Shown: one piece after another, positions 1-5,734 of the stretch | Layout of the letters: each line of letters starts with the position of its first letter | Position numbering within the stretch: the first letter of the stretch is position 1 | Assembly (NCBI GenBank): GCA_013153955.1 | Contig: JAADDM010000258.1 | Location: forward strand, 1-9,118 | Direction of reading: 5' to 3' | Length of the DNA: 9,118 nt | Source of the DNA: Gammaproteobacteria bacterium | GTDB lineage: Bacteria; Pseudomonadota; Gammaproteobacteria; Thiomicrospirales; Thiomicrospiraceae | The notes under the pieces: model-generated | Seen by the model: the letters and a program-made list of their open reading frames with translations, nothing else | Told to the model about the DNA's origin: nothing | Database searches by the model: none | Translations under genes and position numbers: made by a program

Positions 1-401
1 ATCCCATTAGGTTTTATAACGGTAGAAAGATTGCGAAATAAGTCTTCGACATTCTGAGTATTCATTATATGAAAGCTGTTGGCGGTAAAAACGGCATCAA
101 ACTGTTCATTCGGCCACGGGTCAGAAGAGACATCTAGCGCTAGTGGCGAGCGTATGTTTTGATGGATAGAGTCGGCTATCCAGCTTGATATTCCTGATAA
201 AGAAGCTTTTAAATCAGAGGGCTGCCAGCTTAGGTGTGTCATCGTTTGTGCAAAGTAAAGCGCGTGCTGGCCCGTGCCGCTGGCAATTTCTAAGAGATTT
301 TTAGCCTCCCTGAGAAGTGGTTGAATTACTTCAAGAATGACCTGTTTATTTTGTTCACTGGATTCAGCAAAAGGTCGATCATGTGGCTGATATTTAATCA
401 T
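1..401 (-). CDS. DUF938-family class I SAM-dependent methyltransferase, C-terminus cut by window edge
   Basis: Reading leftwards from the ATG at 401, the frame stays open for 133 codons to the window edge. The protein begins MIKYQPHDRPFAESSEQNK, a typical opening of DUF938 proteins. Motif I for S-adenosylmethionine binding is at residues 37-47 (LEIASGTGQHA). An acidic motif follows around D63 (WQPSDL) and a post-motif stretch FDAVFTANSFHIM at 101-113. Family members are roughly 200-220 residues, so about one third is missing. The substrate of the family is unknown to me; a small-molecule or protein methyl transfer is inferred only from the fold. The Shine-Dalgarno region is weak. The other nearby ATG (412) gives only four codons, so 401 is the best start. 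A TTGACA hexamer lies upstream at 508-513 but lacks a partner -10. Confidence 0.85.
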   Translation of the reverse strand, partial: MIKYQPHDRPFAESSEQNKQVILEVIQPLLREAKNLLEIASGTGQHALYFAQTMTHLSWQPSDLKASLSGISSWIADSIHQNIRSPLALDVSSDPWPNEQFDAVFTANSFHIMNTQNVEDLFRNLSTVIKPNG

Positions 402-540
402 AACTGATTCATCGTTAGAGTGACTTGAGTAGGTGTTTGGTGAAGCAGGGTGACGAAACCAAATCACAGGCTTTAAATGATTGGAGGGGCGCTTAGTTTA
501 CAGGGCTTGTCAATCCAGAATAGGCAAGCTCTCTCACGGT

Positions 541-576
541 AAAAAAAAGGGGGGTACCGCGAGGTCTTGCGTACAT
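541..576 (-). terminator. Probable rho-independent terminator of the phnA-like gene
   Basis: On the minus strand, GTACGC and GCGGTAC can pair (one bulged base) around an 8-nt loop, and are followed by a run of C and then eight T residues (549 down to 541 region). It sits about 20 bases after the stop of the gene at 594-1160. A second small perfect inverted repeat, CATCAT/ATGATG (574-579 and 584-589), lies just before it. The stem is short and bulged, so termination strength is uncertain. Confidence 0.5.
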
Positions 577-593
577 CATACAAATGATGGGGA

Positions 594-1160
594 CTAGGCC
601 TTTTTTAAGAAAGCCGCAACCAGTACTAGTTGTGTGCCATTAACCTTACCTTCAATGTGAAGTGGGTTATCGGTTAAATGAATGCCTCTGACCATCGTGC
701 CGCGTTTTGCGGTAAAGCCCGCGCCCTTAACGTCTAGGTCTTTAATCAAAGTGACATTATCGCCTTCGAAGAGTTGTGCACCGTTACTGTCGCGAGTTGG
801 ATCACGATCATCCTCTTCAGGAATCCCTGCTTCCGCCCACTCCTTGTCATGTTCATCAAGATACATCATATCCAGTAAATCTTGTGGCCAGCCTTTAGAG
901 CGTAAAGCGGTCAGCAGGCGGTAAGAGAGCACTTGTACCGCAATAGCAGGGTTCCACATACTGTCATTTAGGCAGCGCCAGTGGTTTTCATCCATCGTTT
1001 CTGGTGCTTCAATTTGGCTTAGGCAGGTATCACAGACCAGTAGACATTTTTCAATCGTACCGTTTGAAGGCGTCACTTCCATGACACTTAAATTCTCTTT
1101 TGCGCCACATAGTTCACATTGGTCGCCGCTGCGTTTTCTTAACTCTCTTTCAAAGCTCAT
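594..1160 (-). CDS. PhnA/YjdM-like zinc-ribbon domain protein
   Basis: 188-residue protein matching the PhnA family (E. coli YjdM, formerly PhnA). An N-terminal treble-clef or zinc-ribbon-like segment carries C15-x2-C18 and C39-x3-C43-x2-C46, which should bind one zinc. A central helical part (about 55-110) includes NHWRCLNDSMWNPAIAVQVL. The C-terminal SH3-like PhnA domain (about 124-187) contains DSNGAQLFEGDNVTLIKDLDVKG split across 124-146, then KRGT and a final LVLVAAFLKK. Despite the name, the family is not needed for phosphonate breakdown and its true function is unsettled. An AAGG motif lies 11 nt before the ATG. The gene stands alone: it diverges from the J-domain gene and is separated from the downstream methyltransferase by a terminator-like hairpin. 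I leave the symbol empty because phnA is also used for an unrelated phosphonoacetate hydrolase. Confidence 0.88.
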   Translation of the reverse strand: MSFERELRKRSGDQCELCGAKENLSVMEVTPSNGTIEKCLLVCDTCLSQIEAPETMDENHWRCLNDSMWNPAIAVQVLSYRLLTALRSKGWPQDLLDMMYLDEHDKEWAEAGIPEEDDRDPTRDSNGAQLFEGDNVTLIKDLDVKGAGFTAKRGTMVRGIHLTDNPLHIEGKVNGTQLVLVAAFLKKA

Positions 1161-1463
1161 GATGTACTTAACCTTATTAAAAAACAGCCTGTTTAAATCG
1201 TATAAAAAGGTGTTCTATGATTGGAATGATTTCATGTGCTTAATATTAGGGATTAAGTCAACATGACAATTAATGGGGGTATTATGCCTGTATTTTGGCC
1301 AAAATTCATGTGTGTTGTGCATTAAATATAGATGAATGGTCAGCTGTTATTGTTGCGCTACGTGTATCCTTCTGATTCCGTAAAAAAGTCCCTGTTTTTG
1401 CTTTAGTTTTAGGGAGTAGGCAGGTAGAATTGAATTGATTAAACTCTTTTGTGATGATGCGCG
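1161..1463. other. Divergent intergenic region between phnA-like and J-domain genes
   Basis: About 300 bases without a credible gene; the short open frame from 1081 is antisense to the phnA-like gene and has no support. The region must carry promoters for both flanking genes. I could not find a convincing -35/-10 pair for either. Candidates are weak: TATACG near 1195-1205 on the minus strand for the phnA-like gene, and TTGAAT-N17-GATGAT just before the J-domain start on the plus strand. The one clear structure is a perfect palindrome at 1292-1305, listed separately. Confidence 0.6.
1292..1305. promoter_or_regulatory. Perfect 14-bp palindrome, possible operator
   Basis: ATTTTGGCCAAAAT is fully self-complementary and lies near the middle of the divergent intergenic region, about 130 bases before the phnA-like start and 160 before the J-domain start. 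A dyad of this size between divergent genes fits a dimeric regulator site. No specific regulator can be named, and the AT-rich composition makes chance occurrence possible. Confidence 0.3.
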
Positions 1464-2291
1464 TTGACTGCTAACTACGATACTTCAATAGATTATTTTG
1501 CTGTCTTAGGTGTTCACTATGGGGCATGCGAGAAGACGGTCAAAGCGATGTATCGTAAAATGGCGCGTCGCTACCATCCTGACGTTTCGACCATTCACGA
1601 TGCGCAAAAACGCTTTCAAGAGATTTCGGTGGCATATGAAATCTTAAAGAAATATCGTAATGACTACTGCCAAGATTATGAGCGCAATGCAGAGCATCGA
1701 AAGTCGGCACCGCCATCACACAGGGCAACTCGCTCAGAGACAAAGTGCTCAGAAGAGCCTTCTCATTGGGCGCGCAGAGACTCCGGTGCACCTTATCGTG
1801 ACTCTGAAACCCATCACGATTTTCGATCATCTAAACCGATTGATGGAAAAAATCGTGCAATCACCTATCCGCTCACTCTAAGATACGCCATTCGATTATT
1901 AAAGCTGGGTTCATTTTATATTCCCGGGTTAAAGGTCAAAATGAACTTTACGCGAGAGGCCTTCGAGGGTAAAACGTTTCGTTTAGAGGGAAAAGGCTAC
2001 AGCGGGTTGTTTGGCGGGAGGTCGGGGGATTTTTTAGTCAGTTTTAATATTCAAGTAGATTGCCTTAAGTTTCAGCTTGAAGGGGCGGATATTTACGGTG
2101 CTTTTTCCGTGCCTAAGCCTCTGGTTAAAGCGGGGAATACGGTTCAGATAGAGTCTCCCAGCGGCCGGCTGAACTTGTTTGTTCCTGAGGGTTACGGCTC
2201 AAATGATTTTATTAAAGTACCCAATATGGGGTTACCAGCAGATAAATATAAGCCAGCAGGGGATTTTTACGCCCGCTTAATCAGTGCTTAA
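1464..2291 (+). CDS. Class B (CbpA-like) J-domain co-chaperone, TTG start
   Basis: 275-residue Hsp40. The J-domain spans about 9-68 and keeps the HPD tripeptide at 38-40, which stimulates the ATPase of DnaK. There is no cysteine-rich zinc-finger region, so it is not DnaJ itself. Residues about 130-275 form a CTD I/II substrate-binding region, seen as FRLEGKGYSG then GDFLVSF, ADIYGAFSVPKPLVKAGNTV, LFVPEGYGSNDFIKVP and a closing GDFYARLIS. The linker (69-129) is rich in Ser, Arg, His and Glu, with only two Gly and one Phe, unlike the Gly/Phe-rich linker usual in this family. E. coli CbpA is about 306 residues, so this one is shorter. The start is TTG at 1464: a TGA lies in frame at 1455, there is no ATG or GTG between it and the J-domain, and the Shine-Dalgarno is poor, suggesting low translation. 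It precedes clpS-clpA by 214 bases on the same strand. A cytoplasmic chaperone role is inferred from the family. Confidence 0.85.
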   Translation: MTANYDTSIDYFAVLGVHYGACEKTVKAMYRKMARRYHPDVSTIHDAQKRFQEISVAYEILKKYRNDYCQDYERNAEHRKSAPPSHRATRSETKCSEEPSHWARRDSGAPYRDSETHHDFRSSKPIDGKNRAITYPLTLRYAIRLLKLGSFYIPGLKVKMNFTREAFEGKTFRLEGKGYSGLFGGRSGDFLVSFNIQVDCLKFQLEGADIYGAFSVPKPLVKAGNTVQIESPSGRLNLFVPEGYGSNDFIKVPNMGLPADKYKPAGDFYARLISA

Positions 2292-2324
2292 CTGTGGGCT
2301 AAACGACAGAGTAGAAAAAACAAC

Positions 2325-2355
2325 GTTTAAAGTGTGATGACATATGCTTTTAAAC
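2325..2355. repeat. Inverted repeat after the J-domain gene
   Basis: GTTTAAA (2325-2331) and TTTAAAC (2349-2355) can pair, with a small inner TGT/ACA helix, to give a bulged AT-rich stem-loop 34 bases after the stop codon at 2291. No T tract follows on either strand, so it is not a standard terminator; it may be a weak 3' structure or chance. Confidence 0.3.
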
Positions 2356-2458
2356 AGAGCAATAAACTGAACAAGTAAAGGTCTCGCTTAAACACTTAAT
2401 GCGATGAATCTGATGAACCCAGTAAACACTAATGTCATAAATAATTACCTAACTAAAT

Positions 2459-2483
2459 AGTCGCCTGTCTGATGAAGGTGACT
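2459..2483. repeat. Imperfect inverted repeat in the clpS leader
   Basis: AGTCGCCT (2459-2466) pairs with AGGTGACT (2476-2483) with one mismatch around a 9-nt loop, ending 22 bases before the clpS ATG. TCTGATGAA also occurs as a direct repeat at 2409-2417 and 2468-2476, the second copy forming the loop. If transcribed, this hairpin would sit in the 5' leader just ahead of the ribosome site. No confident promoter was found in 2292-2505. Confidence 0.3.
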
Positions 2484-2505
2484 TATAAAAAATAAAGAGT
2501 TTTGA

Positions 2506-2823
2506 ATGCCACATTCACATGAATATGATGATGGAAATTTGCTCCTAGATACAGCAAAACCCAAAGTACAGCCCCCTAAACGCTATCAGGTTATCCTGCT
2601 AAATGATGACTATACCCCGATGGATTTCGTGGTTGATGTTCTCCAAAAATTCTTTGGGTTAGGCGAAGCCAAAGCGGCGGCCGTTATGATGGCGGTTCAC
2701 CAAGAAGGTAAAGGTGTATGCGGTATCTTTAGTCGAGAGGTGGCTGAGATGAAAGTACAGCAAGTGAATGCTTATTCAAGAGAACATAAACACCCATTGA
2801 TGTGTCAGCTGGAGGTTGCGTAG
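2506..2823 (+). CDS. clpS: ATP-dependent Clp protease adaptor ClpS
   Basis: 105-residue adaptor that binds N-degron substrates carrying Phe, Leu, Trp or Tyr at the N-terminus and hands them to ClpA for degradation by ClpP; it also inhibits ClpA action on other substrates. A flexible N-terminal tail (1-25) is followed by the compact core. The signature VILLNDDYTPMDFVVDVLQK spans 29-48, with N33, D34 and D35 equivalent to E. coli N34-D36, and H65 equivalent to H66, which together hold the substrate alpha-amino group. KGVCGIF (69-75) and HPLMCQLE near the end complete the family pattern. Length equals the usual 100-110. An AAAGAG motif about 8 nt before the ATG serves as the ribosome site. The stop lies 2 nt before the clpA start, so the two are certainly co-transcribed. 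Confidence 0.97.
   Translation: MPHSHEYDDGNLLLDTAKPKVQPPKRYQVILLNDDYTPMDFVVDVLQKFFGLGEAKAAAVMMAVHQEGKGVCGIFSREVAEMKVQQVNAYSREHKHPLMCQLEVA
2811..2815 (+). promoter_or_regulatory. Shine-Dalgarno of clpA that decides its start
   Basis: GGAGG lies inside the last codons of clpS, 10 nt before ATG 2826. It supports that ATG and argues against an in-frame GTG at 2802, which lies upstream of the GGAGG itself. Placement inside clpS links translation of the adaptor and its unfoldase. Confidence 0.8.
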
Positions 2824-2825
2824 CC

Positions 2826-5066
2826 ATGTTAAGTAAAGAACTACAAATGACCTTAAGCAATGCTTTTAGCGTTGCCCACGAATATGAACACGAGTATGTC
2901 ACGCTTGAGCACTTATTATTAGAATTGCTAGGCGTGGTGGAAGTACAAGATGTCATTACTGCGTGTGGCGCAAAACTACAAGCCATTGAAGAGGGACTTG
3001 AAAAATACCTTGAGTCAGAATTAATCAGTCGTAAGCCTGATGAGCTACAGCCAACCATGAGTTTTCAACGCGTCATTGAACGTGCCATCTACTTGGTGCA
3101 ATCTAATGGTTACCCTGAAGTGACTGCGGTGCACGTACTGGCCTCTCTGTACGCTGAGCAAGATTCTCAAGCAGTTTACCTACTTGAGACGCACGGGGTA
3201 GAGCGTGTGGATGTGTTGAGTTACCTTTCTCATGGCGTGACCGCAGCAGATTCGGAGGGTTTTTCAGATGCCTCAGGGCAGGCTCCTGAAGATCAGCAAG
3301 CGGGCGCGGAAGGTGAAGATAAAAAATCCCCGTTGGAAGCCTATACGACCAATCTGAATATCGAAGTTGAGCTAGGCCGAATTGACCCTATTATTGGACG
3401 TGCTTGGGAGTTAAATCGTACCTTAGAGGTACTCAGTCGTCGCCGTAAAAATAATCCATTATTAGTGGGTGAACCGGGCGTGGGTAAAACGGCCGTGGCA
3501 GAAGGCTTGGCTTATCAAATTGTGCATAAGAATATTCCCGAGCAGTTGCTTGATGCTGTGGTTTATAGCTTGGACATGGGGTCATTATTGGCTGGAACGC
3601 GTTATCGTGGTGACTTTGAGAAGCGCTTTAAGGCTCTGCTTAAAGCCCTTGAAGTTGAGCCACATGCGATTCTATTTATTGATGAAATTCATACCGTCAT
3701 TGGAGCAGGTGCTGTTCAGGGGGGGGCGATGGATGCCTCTAACCTAATGAAGCCTGCGCTCTCATCGGGCAAAATCCGCTGTATGGGTGCAACAACTTAC
3801 GAAGAGTATCGCGGCGTCTTTGAAAAAGACCGTGCATTGGCTAGACGCTTTCAAAAAGTGGACGTTAAAGAGCCGAGTATTCAAGAGAGTTTAGATATTC
3901 TAAAAGGGCTAAAGTCCAAGTACGAAGCACATCACAATATTAAGTATACTCTGCCAGCTTTGAAAGAGGCCGTAAACTTATCTGCACGCTATATTACCGA
4001 TCGTCACCTACCTGATAAAGCGATTGATGTCATTGATGAAGCGGGCGCAAAGCAAGCGTTAGCTGTTGCCAGTAAACGTAAAAAACAGATTGGTGTGCAG
4101 GAAATACAACAGGTCATTGCCAGTATTGCGCGTATTCCCATTTCGCAAATCACACAAAAAGAGAAGGACAAGCTTCAAGACTTGGGCTGTAGTTTAAAGC
4201 GAGTGGTGTTTGGACAAAATCACGCAGTTGACCAACTCACCTCTGCCATTAAGCTGGCACGTTCAGGCTTGGGCGATCAAAATAAACCAACCGGTTCATT
4301 CCTCTTTGCAGGGCCAACGGGCGTGGGTAAAACAGAGCTAACACAGCAGTTAGCCAATCACCTAGGGGTGGAGATGCTACGCTTTGATATGTCTGAGTAC
4401 ATGGAGCGTCATACGGTCTCTCGCTTAATTGGAGCGCCCCCTGGCTATGTTGGCTACGATCAGGGAGGGCTGTTAACCGAAGCGGTGACTAAAAACCCTT
4501 ACGCGGTTGTCTTGCTAGATGAAATTGAGAAGGCGCACCCTGATGTCTTTAACCTGCTGTTACAGGTTATGGATCACGGTACGCTTACAGACAACAATGG
4601 CCGTAAAGCCGATTTTAGAAACATCATTTTGGTGATGACCTCCAATGTGGGGGCGGAACAGATGGCACGATCAAGCATGGGCTTTGCAGTGCAAGACCAT
4701 ACGATGGACTTTGAAGCCGAGCTTAAAAAAGTCTTTACGCCAGAGTTCCGTAACCGTTTAGATGGCATTGTGCAGTTTAACCGCCTATCTGAAGAGTCGA
4801 TGACCTCTGTCGTGAATAAGTTTATTTATGGTTTAGAAAATGCGCTTTCAGAGCGTAAAGTCTCGCTACAAGTTACTGATTCTGCCAGAGCATGGTTGGC
4901 CAAAAAAGGCTACGACCCAATGATGGGGGCAAGACCGATGGCACGACTGATTCAGGATAAGATTAAACAACCCCTTGCCGATAAATTGCTCTTTGGCGAT
5001 TTGCAAAAAGGCGGCACAGTCATCGTAGACTGCGAGGCAGATGAACTGACTTTTACTAAGCAGTAG
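2826..5066 (+). CDS. clpA: ATP-dependent Clp protease ATP-binding subunit ClpA
   Basis: 746-residue AAA+ unfoldase that forms a hexamer and feeds unfolded proteins into ClpP. The N-domain (about 1-145) docks ClpS. An acidic, Gln/Glu-rich linker (about 148-165) leads to AAA module D1, with Walker A GEPGVGKT at 215-222, pore loop RYRGDFEKRF and Walker B ILFIDE at 282-287. D2 has Walker A GPTGVGKT at 496-503, the pore loop GAPPGYVGYDQGG and Walker B with D565-E566. The ClpP-docking tripeptide is MGF at 618-620; E. coli has IGL, and the hydrophobic-G-hydrophobic pattern is kept. There is no ClpB-type coiled-coil insertion. The start at ATG 2826 (MLSKELQMTL) matches the family and has a GGAGG 10 nt upstream. 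The protein ends DELTFTKQ and lacks the C-terminal extension of E. coli ClpA (758 residues) implicated in its autodegradation. Second gene of clpS-clpA. Confidence 0.97.
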   Translation: MLSKELQMTLSNAFSVAHEYEHEYVTLEHLLLELLGVVEVQDVITACGAKLQAIEEGLEKYLESELISRKPDELQPTMSFQRVIERAIYLVQSNGYPEVTAVHVLASLYAEQDSQAVYLLETHGVERVDVLSYLSHGVTAADSEGFSDASGQAPEDQQAGAEGEDKKSPLEAYTTNLNIEVELGRIDPIIGRAWELNRTLEVLSRRRKNNPLLVGEPGVGKTAVAEGLAYQIVHKNIPEQLLDAVVYSLDMGSLLAGTRYRGDFEKRFKALLKALEVEPHAILFIDEIHTVIGAGAVQGGAMDASNLMKPALSSGKIRCMGATTYEEYRGVFEKDRALARRFQKVDVKEPSIQESLDILKGLKSKYEAHHNIKYTLPALKEAVNLSARYITDRHLPDKAIDVIDEAGAKQALAVASKRKKQIGVQEIQQVIASIARIPISQITQKEKDKLQDLGCSLKRVVFGQNHAVDQLTSAIKLARSGLGDQNKPTGSFLFAGPTGVGKTELTQQLANHLGVEMLRFDMSEYMERHTVSRLIGAPPGYVGYDQGGLLTEAVTKNPYAVVLLDEIEKAHPDVFNLLLQVMDHGTLTDNNGRKADFRNIILVMTSNVGAEQMARSSMGFAVQDHTMDFEAELKKVFTPEFRNRLDGIVQFNRLSEESMTSVVNKFIYGLENALSERKVSLQVTDSARAWLAKKGYDPMMGARPMARLIQDKIKQPLADKLLFGDLQKGGTVIVDCEADELTFTKQ

Positions 5067-5115
5067 ATCCCCTTTATCAAGGCATAGCTCTTTCAAATAG
5101 CCTATTCATAGGGTT

Positions 5116-5190
5116 CTGTATAAAGCCCTGATTGAAACAACGCACCTTGCTAAGGTTATATTGGCTTGTTTCAATGGGGGCTGTATAGAG
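5116..5190. repeat. Long imperfect stem-loop 50 bases after clpA
   Basis: Arms 5116-5140 and 5166-5190 pair over 25 positions with three mismatches and one G-U wobble. The inner ten base pairs (ATTGAAACAA with TTGTTTCAAT) are perfect. The 25-base loop contains a further ACCTT/AAGGT mini-hairpin (5144-5156). No T tract follows on either strand, so this is not a standard terminator. It could be 3' mRNA structure of clpA, part of a small RNA, or the remains of a small palindromic repeat element. Confidence 0.6.
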
Positions 5191-5254
5191 CATGCGAAAA
5201 AATTTGGGAGTCTATAGAGTGCTTCGGTCGTTCGGATAAATATGCACGACTGAT

Positions 5255-5283
5255 TTGATGCATGAGAAGATAAAGCGTATAAA
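5255..5283 (+). promoter_or_regulatory. Promoter-like sequence pointing into the terminator hairpin
   Basis: TTGATG (5255-5260), exactly 17 bases, then TATAAA (5278-5283) resemble a sigma-70 promoter on the plus strand (4/6 and 5/6 to consensus). Transcription would begin near 5290, immediately before the strong hairpin at 5291-5330, giving an RNA of only about 45 nt. No plus-strand gene lies downstream. It may be a real small-RNA promoter or a chance match in AT-rich DNA. Confidence 0.35.
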
Positions 5284-5290
5284 TAGAGCG

Positions 5291-5334
5291 CAAAAAGCCC
5301 CTGAACGATGATTCGCTCAGGGGCTTTTTGTTTA
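5291..5334. terminator. Bidirectional rho-independent terminator between clpA and infA
   Basis: CAAAAAGCCCCTGA (5291-5304) and TCAGGGGCTTTTTG (5317-5330) form a perfect 14-bp stem. Its loop can extend by CGA/TCG around TGAT after one mismatch. A T-rich stretch (TTTTTGTTTATTT) follows on the plus strand, and five T residues close the stem on the minus strand, so it can stop both clpSA and infA transcripts. Confidence 0.9.
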
Positions 5335-5351
5335 TTTAACAGCTTAGTTTA

Positions 5352-5384
5352 ATTAAAGGTTCATCATGAGGATGAACCTTTAAT
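5352..5384. terminator. Second perfect hairpin downstream of infA
   Basis: ATTAAAGGTTCATC (5352-5365) and GATGAACCTTTAAT (5371-5384) form a perfect 14-bp stem with a 5-nt ATGAG loop, 56 bases after the infA stop in the direction of infA transcription. There is no long T tract, so it is either a weak terminator acting in tandem with 5291-5334 or a 3'-end stabilising structure for infA mRNA. Confidence 0.5.
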
Positions 5385-5439
5385 AAACAAAATCTACTTG
5401 CGTAGCTTTCGCTTAAAATAAATCTAAGTGCCTTTGCCT

Positions 5440-5658
5440 TTACTTACCGCGGTAAGTGATACGACCCTTTGTTAGGTCGTATGGCGTTAGTTCAACCTTA
5501 ACGGCATCTCCAGCAAGAATTCGGATGTAGTTTTTACGCATACGGCCAGAGATGTGCGCTAGAATTTGGTGACCATTTTCTAGTTCTACTTTAAATAAAG
5601 TATTTGGTAATGTTTCTAAAACGACACCGTCGAATTCAATAACGTCTTGCTTTGCCAT
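5440..5658 (-). CDS. infA: Translation initiation factor IF-1
   Basis: 72-residue single OB-fold protein that binds the A site of the 30S subunit and assists IF-2 and IF-3 during initiation. The sequence opens MAKQDVIEFDGVVLETLPN, continues with FKVELENGHQILAHISGRMR and KNYIRILAGDAVKVELTPYD, and ends KGRITYRGK. It is the same length as E. coli IF-1 and nearly identical through the core, including the R/K-rich surface that contacts 16S rRNA. An AAGGA element lies about 13 nt before the ATG, a rather long spacing. It converges with clpA, as in E. coli, and has its own promoter just upstream, so it need not depend on the sdh operon that lies upstream on the same strand. No tRNA-Ser or aat gene is next to it, unlike E. 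coli. Confidence 0.98.
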   Translation of the reverse strand: MAKQDVIEFDGVVLETLPNTLFKVELENGHQILAHISGRMRKNYIRILAGDAVKVELTPYDLTKGRITYRGK

Positions 5659-5695
5659 ATGCTTAGGTCAATCCTTAAATAGTAAATTTGCGCGG

Positions 5696-5704
5696 ATTAT
5701 ACCA
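5696..5704 (-). promoter_or_regulatory. Extended -10 promoter of infA
   Basis: The minus strand reads TGGTATAAT, a perfect -10 hexamer preceded by the TG of an extended -10, about 38 bases before the infA ATG. No good -35 hexamer is found at 16-18 bases upstream, which extended -10 promoters tolerate. Transcription would start near 5689, in the 76-base gap between sdhE and infA. Confidence 0.7.
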
Positions 5705-5734
5705 ACCTTTAGCGACTTAGGGAAATAAATGTCA

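Noticed and set aside
508..513. TTGACA hexamer on the minus strand upstream of the methyltransferase gene
   Set aside because: A perfect -35 word, but the sequence 16-18 bases downstream is GC-rich (GCCCCT) with no -10 match, so I do not call a promoter.
1378..1425. TCCCT/AGGGA stem followed by T6 on the minus strand
   Set aside because: The stem is only about 5 bp with a long loop, and no minus-strand gene ends just upstream of it, so it is not credible as a terminator.
2802..2825. Upstream GTG start for clpA overlapping clpS
   Set aside because: It would place the clear GGAGG inside the coding region and add eight residues before MLSKELQ, which is where the family normally starts. ATG 2826 has correct spacing.
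5184..5288. TATAGAG-like words at 5184-5190, 5213-5219 and ATAGAG at 5283-5288
   Set aside because: Too short, irregularly spaced and AT-rich to count as a repeat array; no CRISPR-like regularity.
5067..5290. Possible tRNA-Ser gene between clpA and infA, as in E. coli
   Set aside because: No cloverleaf, no T-loop GTTCRA context in a stem and no CCA-end pattern were found. The structures present are simple stem-loops.
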